Assembly: GCF_013280595.1 (NCBI RefSeq)
Contig: NZ_JAAATY010000013.1
Location: 186,001-250,000 of the forward strand
Direction of reading: 5' to 3'
From: Kibdelosporangium persicum
Lineage (GTDB): Bacteria; Actinomycetota; Actinomycetes; Mycobacteriales; Pseudonocardiaceae
Length of the DNA stretch: 64,000 bases
Shown here: positions 1 to 8,390 of the stretch, piece by piece
Numbering within the stretch: the stretch's first letter is position 1
How the letters are laid out: every line of letters starts with the position of its first letter
Made by a program: the position numbers and the translations under genes
Notes under the pieces: model-generated
Told to the model about the DNA's origin: nothing
Databases searched by the model: none
What the model saw: the letters and a program-made list of their open reading frames with translations, nothing else

Positions 1-981
1 GGTTTCGTTCCGCAGCAGGCGTTCGGCGTACGCGACGAACTCCGGGCGGGCCGCCACCTCGGCGGTCGTCCGACAGCCCGCGAGCGTTCCGAGGTAGGCG
101 AACGCCGAGTGGGTGCCGTTCACCAGTCGCAGTTTGGCGGCCTGATGGGCGGCGATGTCCGGGACCAGGCGGACACCCACCCGGTCCCAGGCCGGCCGTC
201 CGGCGGCGAAGTCGTCCTCGATCACCCAGTTCCGGTACGTCTCGCCGACCACCGCGCCCCGGTCGAGCAGGCCGAGCCGGGACGTGACCCTGGCGATGTC
301 GTCCTCGGTGGTGGCAGGCACGATCTGATCCACCACTGTGGACGGGAACCGCACGTTCCCGGCGATCCAGCCGGCCAGGCCGGATTCGCCGGACAACGCG
401 CAGAAGTCCAGCACCAGCCTGGCCACCAGAGGACCGTTGTCGGGAAGGTTGTCGCACGACAGCACGGTCAGCCCCGCCACCCCGGCGGCCCGTCGAGTCC
501 GCAGACCACGGATCAGCTGGCCCGCCAGGGTGTGCGGGGGACGACCGGCCAGATCCGCGGCGACCTCAGGATCGTCGGCACGCAGGTGCCCGGTGACCAA
601 GTCGTGGCGGTAACCGGACTCGGTGACGGTGATCGTCACGACATGAGTGTCCGGACTGGCCAGAACAGTCGTCAGCCGATCAGGTTCCGCGGGGGCCAGC
701 AGCACTTCGCGCACACTGTCCACCACTCGCACATGATCAGTGTCGGCGTCTCGCTCGGTCACAGTGAACAGGCAGTCCTGCGCGGCCAGTGCGTCTCGAA
801 CCGCCGGGCTGCGTTGGCTGACCGCGCAGATTCCCCAGTCCCCGGGCTCGGCACGCATCGCCTCCTGTGTGAACACCGCCTGATGCGCACGGTGGAACGC
901 ACCCAGTCCCAGGTGGACGATGCCGATCCCGCCAGCCGGGCCAGCTCCGGTCCACGCGGACCTGGACAGTCGCTGGGTCAT
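1..981 (-). CDS. Mannitol dehydrogenase / fructuronate reductase family enzyme (3' end outside window)
   Basis: NAD(P)-dependent polyol or hexuronate dehydrogenase that would interconvert mannitol/fructose or mannonate/fructuronate in the cytoplasm. The first 327 codons are visible. An N-terminal Rossmann motif GIVHLGLGAFHRAHQ lies near residues 21-35, and the family catalytic signature K-x4-N-x2-H (KLRLVNGTH) lies near residues 283-291. The ATG start overlaps the stop of the upstream transporter gene as ATGA, so the two are translationally coupled. It is the last visible gene of the dehydrogenase-transporter operon behind the IclR gene. Family assignment is firm. The substrate cannot be read from sequence: mannitol, D-arabinitol and fructuronate remain possible. 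The family is usually about 440-490 residues, so roughly a quarter lies outside. Confidence 0.88.
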   Translation of the reverse strand, partial: MTQRLSRSAWTGAGPAGGIGIVHLGLGAFHRAHQAVFTQEAMRAEPGDWGICAVSQRSPAVRDALAAQDCLFTVTERDADTDHVRVVDSVREVLLAPAEPDRLTTVLASPDTHVVTITVTESGYRHDLVTGHLRADDPEVAADLAGRPPHTLAGQLIRGLRTRRAAGVAGLTVLSCDNLPDNGPLVARLVLDFCALSGESGLAGWIAGNVRFPSTVVDQIVPATTEDDIARVTSRLGLLDRGAVVGETYRNWVIEDDFAAGRPAWDRVGVRLVPDIAAHQAAKLRLVNGTHSAFAYLGTLAGCRTTAEVAARPEFVAYAERLLRNET

Positions 982-2297
982 CGCTGGGTCACGGGCATGG
1001 CGGCGGCGGTGATGTCGACGTCCTTGCTTTCCTTGGACAGCCAGAACGCCACGAACGAGATCACCGCCGTGAAGATCATCCACACGGCGACAAGCCAGCC
1101 CTTCCCGCCCGCCTGTGCCACCAGGGCGGCCGCGATGAGCGGGGAGAACCCGCCGAGCGCGGCGCCGATCTCCCTGGATGCCGCGAATCCGGTGTAACGG
1201 ACCCGTGCGCCGAACAGTTCGGCGTAGAACGCCGGTTGCACCGCGATCATCGGTGCGAACCCGAGCGTGGTGGCCAGGACCAGCGCGATCCAGATCAGCA
1301 CGGGCTCTCTGGTGTCGAGCAACAGGAAGAACGGGAACGCGAACGCCGCCGTGAAGACCACGCTGAACAGGTTCAGCGGCCGCCGGCCGATCCGGTCGGA
1401 CAGCGCGCCGTACACCGGTTGCAGCGCGATGACGATGACGCTGAAGATGATCACGCCGGTCAGGCCGACCCAGCGCGGTAACGCCAACGTCTTGGTGATG
1501 TAGGTCAGGCTGTAGGTGGCGTAGATGTAGACGACCGCGGTGTCGCAGATGTGCGCGCCGATGCCGATCAGGAAGTTGCGCGGGTAGTGGCGGATCGCGT
1601 CCAGCACAGGCAACTTCACCGTGGTCTGGTCCGCGGACATCCGGCGGAACACCGGCGACTCGGCCACGCGCAGCCGGACGTACAGGGCGACCGCGATCAG
1701 CACGAAGCTGAACAGGAACGGGATCCGCCACGCCCAGGCGAGCACGGTCGCCCGGGAAAGCAGTTCCACCAGCAGGAACACCGCGGTGCCGGACAGGAGT
1801 CCGATTTGGACGCCGGTTTGCGCGAACGACGTGAAGAACCCGCGTCTCCCGGCGGGCGCGTGCTCGGCCAGCAACGTGGACGCGCCGCCGAATTCCGCCC
1901 CGGCGCCGAGCCCTTGGCACATCCGCAGCACGGTCAGGATGATGGGTGCCGCCACGCCGATGGTGTCGTACGTCGGCAGCAGGCCGATCAGTCCGGTGGA
2001 CACGCCCATGACGAGCGTGGTGAGCACCAGAGTGGCCCGGCGGCCGATCCGGTCACCGAGGTGGCCGAAGAAGAACCCGCCGAGCGGCCGGACGGCGAAA
2101 CCCACGCCGAACGTGGCGAAGCCGATGATGATGCCCATCGCGGGATCACCGGTCTTGAAGAACAACTCGTTGAACACCAGCGTCACAGCGAAGCCGTAGA
2201 TGAAGAAGTCGTACCACTCCAACGCGGTTCCGACGACCGACGCGCTCACGACCCGGCGTAACTCGGCTGGCGTGGTTCCCCGGTCGGTACTGTGCAT
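978..2297 (-). CDS. MFS transporter, metabolite:H+ symporter (MHS) type
   Basis: 439-residue inner-membrane importer with 12 predicted membrane segments. It has the MHS-type N-terminus (SVVGTALEWYDFFIYG), the loop 2-3 motif GHLGDRIGRRATL and a repeated GALSDRIGRRPL in the second half, as in the ProP/shikimate/alpha-ketoglutarate symporters. It starts one base after the stop of the Ldh_2 gene and overlaps the mannitol-dehydrogenase-family gene by four bases, so it probably imports the carboxylate or polyol substrate of the flanking dehydrogenases. MHS transporters mostly carry organic acids, which favours a sugar acid over a neutral polyol; that is inference. Its regulation is presumably shared with the IclR gene upstream. 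Confidence 0.9.
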   Translation of the reverse strand: MHSTDRGTTPAELRRVVSASVVGTALEWYDFFIYGFAVTLVFNELFFKTGDPAMGIIIGFATFGVGFAVRPLGGFFFGHLGDRIGRRATLVLTTLVMGVSTGLIGLLPTYDTIGVAAPIILTVLRMCQGLGAGAEFGGASTLLAEHAPAGRRGFFTSFAQTGVQIGLLSGTAVFLLVELLSRATVLAWAWRIPFLFSFVLIAVALYVRLRVAESPVFRRMSADQTTVKLPVLDAIRHYPRNFLIGIGAHICDTAVVYIYATYSLTYITKTLALPRWVGLTGVIIFSVIVIALQPVYGALSDRIGRRPLNLFSVVFTAAFAFPFFLLLDTREPVLIWIALVLATTLGFAPMIAVQPAFYAELFGARVRYTGFAASREIGAALGGFSPLIAAALVAQAGGKGWLVAVWMIFTAVISFVAFWLSKESKDVDITAAAMPVTQR

Positions 2298-2298
2298 G

Positions 2299-3303
2299 TC
2301 AACTCCTCAGGAGAGCGTTGAGCTCATGCCAGGTGTTGTTGGTGACGGGAATGCCGTCATGCAGCCGTTCCGCCAGGATCCGCTGCTCCGGATCGCCCGG
2401 GACCAGCACTTCACGGAACCCCGCGGCGGGCGCGGTCTCGGTGAGCGAGACGCAGAACCGCTCGGTCTGCTCCCGGAATTCCCGCACCGGGAGGAACGCG
2501 GCGATGTCGAAGGCGACGAAGACCGTGCCCCAGCCCTCGCCGAAGCCGGGCATGCTGCCGATCCCCATGCCCGTCACCAGACCGGCGACGATCTCGATGA
2601 GCACGCTCAGGCCGTATCCCTTGTGCCCGCCGAACGGCAGCAACGCGCCGCCCTGGTAGAAGTCGGCGGGCTTCGTGGTGGACAGGCCGGCGGCGTCCAG
2701 GACCAGTCCTTCGGGCACGTGCTCGCCCTTGTCCCTGGCGACCCGGAGCTTGCCCTCGGCGATCCCGGACGTGGCCCAGTCCATCACGACCGGTGGCCGG
2801 TCCGCCGCCCTCGGCACGGCCCAGGCCAGCGGGTTCGTGCCCATCCGGCGTTCCCGCCCGCCGTACGGGGCGACCGTGGGATCGCCGTTGCCGAAGGCCA
2901 GGCCGACCAGGTCGCGCTCGGCCAGCATGCCGACGTACTCGCCGAGCCTGCCGATGTGGTTGCCCTCACGCAGGACCGCGACGCCGGACCCCTGGGCCGG
3001 CGCGAGGTCCTGGAGTTCACGCACCGCGCACAGGGCGGCGAGCTGGCCGAAGGCGCGACGGCTGTGCACCACAACGGTTCCCGGCCGGGTGTGCTCGGCT
3101 TCCGGCTCCGCCAGGGGATCGATCTGTCCAGTGCGGATTCTCCGGACGTAGTCGGTCAGCCGTCGTACCCCGTGGGAGTCGTGGCCGAGCAGGTCGGACC
3201 GCACCAGCGAACCGGCCACCGTCCGGGCGTCCGCGACGGACGCGCCGGCCTTGGCCAGGATTCGAGTGGCCAGCGCTTCCAGCTCTGCGGCTTGCACCCT
3301 CAT
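2299..3303 (-). CDS. Ldh_2 family malate/L-lactate-type dehydrogenase
   Basis: 334-residue NAD(P)H-dependent oxidoreductase of the malate/L-lactate dehydrogenase (YlbC/DlgD/allD-like) superfamily, which reduces 2-oxo acids. Visible signatures are GHDSHGV near residues 54-60, the REGNHIGRLGEYV loop near 145, the TNPLAWAVP segment near 195 and GHKGYGLSVLIEI near 245. It is the first gene of the operon with the MHS transporter (1-bp gap) and the mannitol/fructuronate dehydrogenase. A palindrome resembling an IclR-family operator lies 13 bp upstream of the ATG. A role with the downstream dehydrogenase in sugar-acid reduction is plausible, but the exact substrate (2,3-diketogulonate, delta-1-piperideine-2-carboxylate, malate, ureidoglycolate) is not determinable. 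Confidence 0.88.
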   Translation of the reverse strand: MRVQAAELEALATRILAKAGASVADARTVAGSLVRSDLLGHDSHGVRRLTDYVRRIRTGQIDPLAEPEAEHTRPGTVVVHSRRAFGQLAALCAVRELQDLAPAQGSGVAVLREGNHIGRLGEYVGMLAERDLVGLAFGNGDPTVAPYGGRERRMGTNPLAWAVPRAADRPPVVMDWATSGIAEGKLRVARDKGEHVPEGLVLDAAGLSTTKPADFYQGGALLPFGGHKGYGLSVLIEIVAGLVTGMGIGSMPGFGEGWGTVFVAFDIAAFLPVREFREQTERFCVSLTETAPAAGFREVLVPGDPEQRILAERLHDGIPVTNNTWHELNALLRS

Positions 3304-3315
3304 CGTTCCGCCTCA

Positions 3316-3330
3316 CGGAATGGCGTTCCA
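3316..3330. promoter_or_regulatory. Candidate IclR-family operator
   Basis: The 15-bp near-palindrome CGGAATGGCGTTCCA (arms GGAA/TTCC) lies between the IclR gene and the Ldh_2 gene, 13 bp before the Ldh_2 start. It follows the layout of the classical IclR box TGGAA-N5-TTCCA. The position suggests that the adjacent IclR protein controls the dehydrogenase-transporter operon. The match is by eye only. Confidence 0.5.
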
Positions 3331-3358
3331 TCTTGATTCGGGCATCATGCCACGGACA

Positions 3359-3378
3359 ACCCGCTTTGTGAAGCGGGT
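3359..3378. terminator. Hairpin after the IclR gene
   Basis: Perfect 8-bp stem ACCCGCTT / AAGCGGGT with a TGTG loop, starting about 10 bp beyond the IclR stop codon on the minus strand. There is no clear T-tract, as is common in actinomycetes. It would partly separate IclR transcription from the downstream operon. Confidence 0.5.
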
Positions 3379-3387
3379 CACAGCGTG

Positions 3388-4134
3388 TCAGTGTGCGCCG
3401 AGCGCCTTGGAAACGGCCTCCGCCGCCGCGCTGACCTGCGCGGGAAGGTCTTCGACCACGGGGGCCAGATGGACGAGTGCGGCCGTGGACAGACCACCGA
3501 TCACCGCACCTGTGTGGTCGGCCACGGCGGCGCCGACCGCACGCACACCGGTCTCGTTCTCCTCGTGGTCCTCGGCGTATCCCCGGGCGCGGACGTCCGC
3601 GAGCTCGGCGAGCAGCGACGGCAGGTCGGTGATCGTGTTCTCGGTGCGGGCGGGCAGGCCCGTGCGGGCGACCAGGTCGCGGACTTCGCCGTCCGGCAGG
3701 GCCGCGAGGATCGCCTTGCCGATCGACGTGCAGTGCAGGCCGAGGCTCATCCCGATCCGGGAGGCGAGGTGGTACGGCTTGGTGCCTTCGAGCTTGGCCA
3801 CGTACACGGCCTCGTCACCGGACCGCAGCGCGAGGTGGACGGTCCAGCCGGTGTGCTGCTGCAGGTCCTGGAGGATCGGACGGACCTGCTCGGCGATGTC
3901 GAGGCGCTGCAGGAACCGCCCGGCGAGGCTGAGCACCCGCGGGCCGCAGACGTAGGTGCCCTGGCCGTCGGACCGGGCGAAGTCGTGGCGCACCAAGGTC
4001 TGCAGGATTCGGTGCACGGTCGGCTTGGGAAGGCCCGCCGCGGCCGCGATGTCGGCGACACGAGCGTGCTCGGCGAGTGCCTGTAGCACGTTCAGTGTCT
4101 TGTCCGCGGCCGACTGCGGGCCTTCTCCAGCCAT
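3388..4134 (-). CDS. IclR family transcriptional regulator
   Basis: 248-residue DNA-binding protein with an N-terminal winged HTH (residues about 10-75, including HARVADIAAAAGLPKPTVHR) and a C-terminal IclR effector domain (about 80-240; GLHCTSIGKAILAALPDGEV is the typical family signature). It normally acts as a dimeric repressor or activator that releases DNA on binding a small organic acid. It stands directly upstream of, and in the same orientation as, the Ldh_2-MHS-dehydrogenase operon, with an IclR-like palindrome in the gap. The Nramp-like gene ends 27 bp before its start, so the two may be cotranscribed. Confidence 0.93.
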   Translation of the reverse strand: MAGEGPQSAADKTLNVLQALAEHARVADIAAAAGLPKPTVHRILQTLVRHDFARSDGQGTYVCGPRVLSLAGRFLQRLDIAEQVRPILQDLQQHTGWTVHLALRSGDEAVYVAKLEGTKPYHLASRIGMSLGLHCTSIGKAILAALPDGEVRDLVARTGLPARTENTITDLPSLLAELADVRARGYAEDHEENETGVRAVGAAVADHTGAVIGGLSTAALVHLAPVVEDLPAQVSAAAEAVSKALGAH

Positions 4135-4161
4135 GCGACCACTGTAAACCGGGAGACCCGG

Positions 4162-5604
4162 TCAGCCGCCGAACAGGCGCTCGGCCTGGGTGACGATCGT
4201 CAGCACCGACAGCACGCCGAACAAGCCGGTCGACCAGCACAAGGCGATGATCCGGCCGGTGGAGATCCGGATCTCACCGGGCAGCACGCGACGGTTGAGC
4301 ACGATCAGCAGCACCGAGTAGATGAACATCATCACGCCGCCGACACAGGCGGAGATCACCAGCAGCACCAGCGGCTGGGTGAACCCGGCGAGCAGCACGA
4401 CGCAGCCGAGCAGCACCAGCACCCAGACGAGGACGAAGTAGAGGGTGCTCTCCTTGGCGTTGCGCGCGTACGCGGTCTTGATCACGTCGGCGGCGAGCCT
4501 GCTGGTGTAGTCCACGATGCCCAGTGCGGCGGCGAACAGCGCCAACGCCCCGACGATCCAGAAGAACACGCCGAACCAGCCGCCGACCGCCGTGTTCAGC
4601 GCCTCGCCCTCGGCCTTGAGGAACGCGATGCTGTTGGACAGGCCCGGCTGGCCGAACACCGTCGAGTACGCCAGCAGCGAGGTGAACAGGATCGAGACGA
4701 ACGTGATCAGCACGAACGTGTAGAGCTGCTCCCGGTTCGCCAGCCGCCACCACGCGCGCCACCGGCGCATGTTGGCCTCGTCCGGTTCGAAGATGAAGCC
4801 GGTGCTCGGCGCGGCTTCCGGCTGGCCGGTCACCGGGCTGACGATGCGCGGGACGTACTTGCCCATGCCGAACTGCTTGTCCCGGATCCAGTTGCTCTGC
4901 ACCAGGTTCTGCCCGCCGCCCGCGCCCGCGAACGCCAGCGCGCCCAGCAGCAGCGCGAATCCGAGTTCCTGGGCCGGAATGCTCGCGTCCGTGACGATGC
5001 GCGGCAGATCGCTCCACGCGTTGGCCGAGATCGCGAACAACGCGCCGACGACGACCAGCACGAGCACCGCGGCGACCTTGAGCATCTCGGCGCGCTCGAG
5101 GGCGACGTAGACGACCGGCGCGAGCGTCAGGATCAGCCCGATCGCGACGAGCATGCCGATCGCGATCCACGTGACGTTGCCGCCCCACAGGTACGTCACC
5201 AAAGTCGCCGAGCTGGTCACCCAGCCCGGCCAGATGTTGGCCAGGTAGGTCAGCAGGGCGAACACCAGGCCCCAGTGCCGCCAGAACCGGCTGAACCCGG
5301 TCAGCGCGGTCTCCCCGGTGGCCAGGGTGTACCGCTCGATCTCCATGTTGAGGAAGTACTGGGTCACCACCCCGACGAGCGCCGCCCAGACGAACACCAG
5401 CCCCACCTGTGAGGCGATGTACGGGAAGAGGATGAACTCGCCGGATGCCAGGCCGACGCCCGCCGCGATCACGCCGGGACCGATGATCTTCCACGTCGAG
5501 GCCGGAGGCTCCGGCAGCGGCCGGATCTCCGGAGGTCCTAAGTGCTTGGCCGGGAACCGGTCGACCACGGATGCCGGTTTGCCCTGAGTCGTCATTGACC
5601 CCAC
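4162..5604 (-). CDS. Nramp-like membrane transporter lacking the canonical DPG motif
   Basis: 480-residue polytopic membrane protein of the Nramp (natural resistance-associated macrophage protein) family, COG1914-like. TM1 reads GPGVIAAGVGLASGEFILFP: the Asp-Pro-Gly-Asn of metal-transporting Nramps is replaced by a SGEF segment, and TM6 has GAGGGQNLVQSNWIRDK instead of the MPHN-type metal site. It is therefore a divergent clade whose substrate may not be Mn2+/Fe2+. The GTG start at 5604 has AAGGA nine bases upstream; an in-frame ATG at 5595 is an alternative. It ends 27 bp before the IclR gene and is divergent from the P450 gene (74-bp gap). The context with organic-acid genes leaves open that it carries something other than a metal. 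Confidence 0.78.
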   Translation of the reverse strand: MGSMTTQGKPASVVDRFPAKHLGPPEIRPLPEPPASTWKIIGPGVIAAGVGLASGEFILFPYIASQVGLVFVWAALVGVVTQYFLNMEIERYTLATGETALTGFSRFWRHWGLVFALLTYLANIWPGWVTSSATLVTYLWGGNVTWIAIGMLVAIGLILTLAPVVYVALERAEMLKVAAVLVLVVVGALFAISANAWSDLPRIVTDASIPAQELGFALLLGALAFAGAGGGQNLVQSNWIRDKQFGMGKYVPRIVSPVTGQPEAAPSTGFIFEPDEANMRRWRAWWRLANREQLYTFVLITFVSILFTSLLAYSTVFGQPGLSNSIAFLKAEGEALNTAVGGWFGVFFWIVGALALFAAALGIVDYTSRLAADVIKTAYARNAKESTLYFVLVWVLVLLGCVVLLAGFTQPLVLLVISACVGGVMMFIYSVLLIVLNRRVLPGEIRISTGRIIALCWSTGLFGVLSVLTIVTQAERLFGG

Positions 5605-5678
5605 CCTTCACCGTCCTTGGGAACGGTTCCAGGGTCGCTTATCCGCGCCCGAAGGGCCAATGGTGGCAGCATCGGGGT

Positions 5679-6980
5679 ATGAGTGCCGAGTGGTCGAGCA
5701 TCCCGGGACCGGTGCCGTCCCCGCCGGACGGCAACGTCGCCGACATCGCGGCCGCGGGTGGGCTGCACACGTTCCAGCTGGAGCTTCATGAACGGCACGG
5801 GCCGGTCGCCCGGTTCGAGTTGCCCGGTACCCGGGTGGTCTCGGTGGCCGATCCGGAACTGCTGGCGGTCACGGCGCGGATCAACCGGCGGCCGGAGGAG
5901 TTGTTCGAGTTCCTCTCGCCGCTGTTCGAGGCCGGGAACCTGCAGACGATCGGCGAACGGGAGCATGTGCCGTGGCGGCGGTTGTTGTTGGCCGCGCTGG
6001 GCAATCACCGGTCGCACGAGGCGCACTTCGCGGCGTTCGCGCGGCTGACCACGCAGTTGGCCGACCGCTGGGCGGCCGCGGGCGGGGAAGTGGCGTTGCA
6101 GCAGGACCTCAGCGAGTTGTCGTTGCGGCTGATCTGCGAGTTCGCCCTGGGTGGCGAACTGGGATCGGCCCGCCGGACCAGTGCGGCGTTCCGTGACCTG
6201 ATCGCCGAGTACCTGGGACGGCAGTACGGCCTGCCGTCCGTGATCGGCGAGGACGGAGCCGCCGAGGCGCTGGCCTACGTCCGGCAGACCATCACCGACG
6301 TCCTCGAAACCCCGCGGCAGGGCTCCGGACTGGTCGGCATGCTGGCCGAATCAGGATGGGAACCGGCACGGATCAGGGACACCGTGCTGGTCGTCGTGAT
6401 GGCCGGCTACCACACGTCCGGCGTCGCGGTGTCGTGGGCATTGCACCTGCTGGCCACGCATCCGGACATCGCCGCGAGGCTCCGGGAGGAACTGGATTCC
6501 GTACTGGGCGGGCGGATGACGCCGACGTACGAGGAGTTGCGCTCGCTCGACTACCTCGAGCGGGTCGTGAAGGAGGCGATGCGGCGCTACCCGCCGGGCC
6601 CGTACGCGGCAAGGGAACTGGCCGAGGACCTGGTGCTCGGCGACTACCTGGTTCCGGCGGGGACGACGTTGATGTACCCGATCTGGGCGCTGCACCTGAA
6701 CCCGGCGCACTGGCCGGAACCGGAACGGTTCGATCCCGACCGCTTCACCCCGGAGGCGGCGGAGGGACGGCCGAAGTTCGCGTACATCCCGTTCGGTTTC
6801 GGGCCCCGCAGCTGCGAAGGCGCCGCGCTGGCCATGGTCGAGATCAAACTGATGCTCGCGGTGCTGGTGAGGCGTTTCGAGTTCACGCCGGTACCCGGGC
6901 ACGTCGTCACCCCGGTCGAGCGTTTCGTGTTGTGGGCCCGTGACGACATCAGAATGACCGTCACGCCAAGACAACCGTGA
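5679..6980 (+). CDS. Cytochrome P450
   Basis: 433-residue soluble bacterial-type P450 monooxygenase. All landmarks are present: the I-helix oxygen-activation segment MAGYHTSG, the K-helix ExxR (KEAMRRYPP), the PERF-type segment PEPERFDPDRF, and the haem loop FGFGPRSCEG with the cysteine ligand. The ATG at 5679 was chosen because residues read in-frame upstream of it look non-coding and the family N-terminus begins with the proline-rich IPGPVPSPP. It is divergent from the Nramp-like gene, and its 3' end meets the convergent lipoprotein gene with a 3-bp gap. No ferredoxin or reductase gene is adjacent, so electron donors and substrate are unknown. Confidence 0.95.
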   Translation: MSAEWSSIPGPVPSPPDGNVADIAAAGGLHTFQLELHERHGPVARFELPGTRVVSVADPELLAVTARINRRPEELFEFLSPLFEAGNLQTIGEREHVPWRRLLLAALGNHRSHEAHFAAFARLTTQLADRWAAAGGEVALQQDLSELSLRLICEFALGGELGSARRTSAAFRDLIAEYLGRQYGLPSVIGEDGAAEALAYVRQTITDVLETPRQGSGLVGMLAESGWEPARIRDTVLVVVMAGYHTSGVAVSWALHLLATHPDIAARLREELDSVLGGRMTPTYEELRSLDYLERVVKEAMRRYPPGPYAARELAEDLVLGDYLVPAGTTLMYPIWALHLNPAHWPEPERFDPDRFTPEAAEGRPKFAYIPFGFGPRSCEGAALAMVEIKLMLAVLVRRFEFTPVPGHVVTPVERFVLWARDDIRMTVTPRQP

Positions 6981-6983
6981 AGG

Positions 6984-7463
6984 TCAGACGTCGACCTGCA
7001 TGACCGCCTGGGAGCCGGTGATCTCGGGGAACGCGAGAACGATCTTGTCACCCCGCATCAGCGCGCCGTTCTTGACGGGGTCGAAGAAGGTGTAGGTGCC
7101 GCGAGACCCGTCGGCCCGCTCCAGCTTGACCGACACCTCGGCCGGGCTGATCGCCGTGATCGCGATCGTGGTGGCTCCCAGCGCGCCGCCGAGCGCGATC
7201 CGGTCCCCGGGCCTGACGTGCACCCGGCAGTGACCGTCCTTGCAGGACGCGAAGTTCCGGCCCTCGTCGGGCAGGGCCGCGACCGTCGGTGAAGGCTTTG
7301 TGGTGGTAGGACTCGAAGTCGCGGCCGGTCGTGAGGTGGTGGTCTGCGTGGTCGCCGGAGTGGTTGTCGTCCCCGGCGGGGCGGCAGGTCCGGGCGGGGA
7401 ACAAGCCGCGAGGGCACTGACCGCCAGTGTCGCCACCGCTGCCACCGTGCGCGAACTGGTCAT
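6984..7463 (-). CDS. Small secreted lipoprotein, function unknown
   Basis: 159 residues. A signal peptide ends in the lipobox LAAC (about residues 17-20), followed by a Thr/Pro/Ser-rich linker of about 40 residues and a compact C-terminal domain of about 90 residues (from DEGRNFASCKDGHCRV) with a Cys pair and a basic/hydrophobic alternation typical of an all-beta fold. Such linkers are common in actinobacterial cell-wall lipoproteins. I do not recognise the C-terminal domain. It is convergent with the P450 and independently oriented, so no functional link is implied. Confidence 0.75.
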   Translation of the reverse strand: MTSSRTVAAVATLAVSALAACSPPGPAAPPGTTTTPATTQTTTSRPAATSSPTTTKPSPTVAALPDEGRNFASCKDGHCRVHVRPGDRIALGGALGATTIAITAISPAEVSVKLERADGSRGTYTFFDPVKNGALMRGDKIVLAFPEITGSQAVMQVDV

Positions 7464-7598
7464 GACGCGGAGCGTAGGTCCGGTGTGGTGGGACCGGTCC
7501 CGGACCTGCGATCGGCATGTTTCCCAGTGAGGGCAACGTTTCCCCGCGTCGGCGAAGGTCCACGGACCGGGTCACCGAGTCCCGCCGCCCCCGGCGGA

Positions 7599-8318
7599 TC
7601 ACCAGGGGATGACGTCCGACGGCGAGTTCGGCCCGCGGAAGACCCCGGTGGGGCCGTCGGCGGGGATCGTCGCCAGCGTGACCGGCACGACAGCGCCGTC
7701 GGCGGTGGTGCGGTCGCCGCGCGGGAACGGCGCCGCCGCGTTCTGGTCGGTCGGTACGAGTCCCGGGCTGACGGCGTTGACCTTGATGCCGTCGGCCTGA
7801 AGCGCCTTGGCGTAGACCAGGGTCAAGGCGTTGAGCGCGGCCTTGGACGAGCTGTACGCGAGGAAACCCTGGACCGGGCCGTCCAGCAGGGTCAGTGATC
7901 CCAGACCGCTGGACATGTTGACGATCCGCGGGTTGGCGGAGCGGCGAAGCAGCGGTAGGCACGCGGATGTCACCGTGACCACGCCGAAGACGTTGACCTC
8001 GTACACCTGGCGGAGGTGCGCGGCCGTCATGTCGGCGGTGCCGACACCCCACTCGACCATGATCCCGGCGTTGTTGACCAGGACGTCCAGCCGCCCGGCC
8101 GCGCTGTCGACCGTCCTGACGGCCGCCTGGACAGAGTCCGCGTCGGTCACGTCGAGCTGGACGGAACGTACGTCGCCGGTCAGGTTCGTCGCGGCGGCAC
8201 GGCCACGTTCCGGATCACGGGCGCCGAGGTAGACGGTGAATCCCCGCGCGGCCAACTGGCGGACGATCTCGTGGCCGATGCCTTTGTTGCCGCCAGTGAC
8301 AAGTGCTACGTCGTTCAT
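7599..8318 (-). CDS. Short-chain dehydrogenase/reductase (SDR), carbonyl-reductase-like
   Basis: 239-residue NAD(P)-dependent reductase. It shows TGGNKGIG near residues 8-15, NNAG near 88-91, and the catalytic Ser and YSSSK (Tyr/Lys) near 150-160. The ATG at 8318 was chosen because the Rossmann strand NDVALVTGG begins immediately after it. It is divergent from a LysR regulator with a 70-bp intergenic region, the usual arrangement for a LysR-controlled target. The cofactor motif and lack of long C-terminal additions fit plant/animal carbonyl-reductase-like SDRs acting on aldehydes and quinones, but the substrate is unknown. Confidence 0.9.
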   Translation of the reverse strand: MNDVALVTGGNKGIGHEIVRQLAARGFTVYLGARDPERGRAAATNLTGDVRSVQLDVTDADSVQAAVRTVDSAAGRLDVLVNNAGIMVEWGVGTADMTAAHLRQVYEVNVFGVVTVTSACLPLLRRSANPRIVNMSSGLGSLTLLDGPVQGFLAYSSSKAALNALTLVYAKALQADGIKVNAVSPGLVPTDQNAAAPFPRGDRTTADGAVVPVTLATIPADGPTGVFRGPNSPSDVIPW

Positions 8319-8375
8319 GCCACCCACTCCAGCCGACGCGGCGCCGGAAGGGAAAGACCGATCGGGTGGCATGCC

Positions 8376-8390
8376 ATACCTTGGCGGTAT
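8376..8390. promoter_or_regulatory. Candidate LysR operator ATACC-N5-GGTAT
   Basis: Inverted repeat with the LysR T-N11-A pattern that overlaps the start codon of the LysR gene and lies in the short divergent region shared with the SDR gene. A second palindrome, GGCATGCC, sits just beside it at 8368-8375. The position fits autorepression plus control of the SDR gene. Confidence 0.45.

Noticed and set aside
109-1197. A 362-codon plus-strand open frame at the left edge
   Set aside because: It is antisense to the mannitol-dehydrogenase-family gene, which has intact nucleotide-binding and K-x4-N-x2-H motifs.
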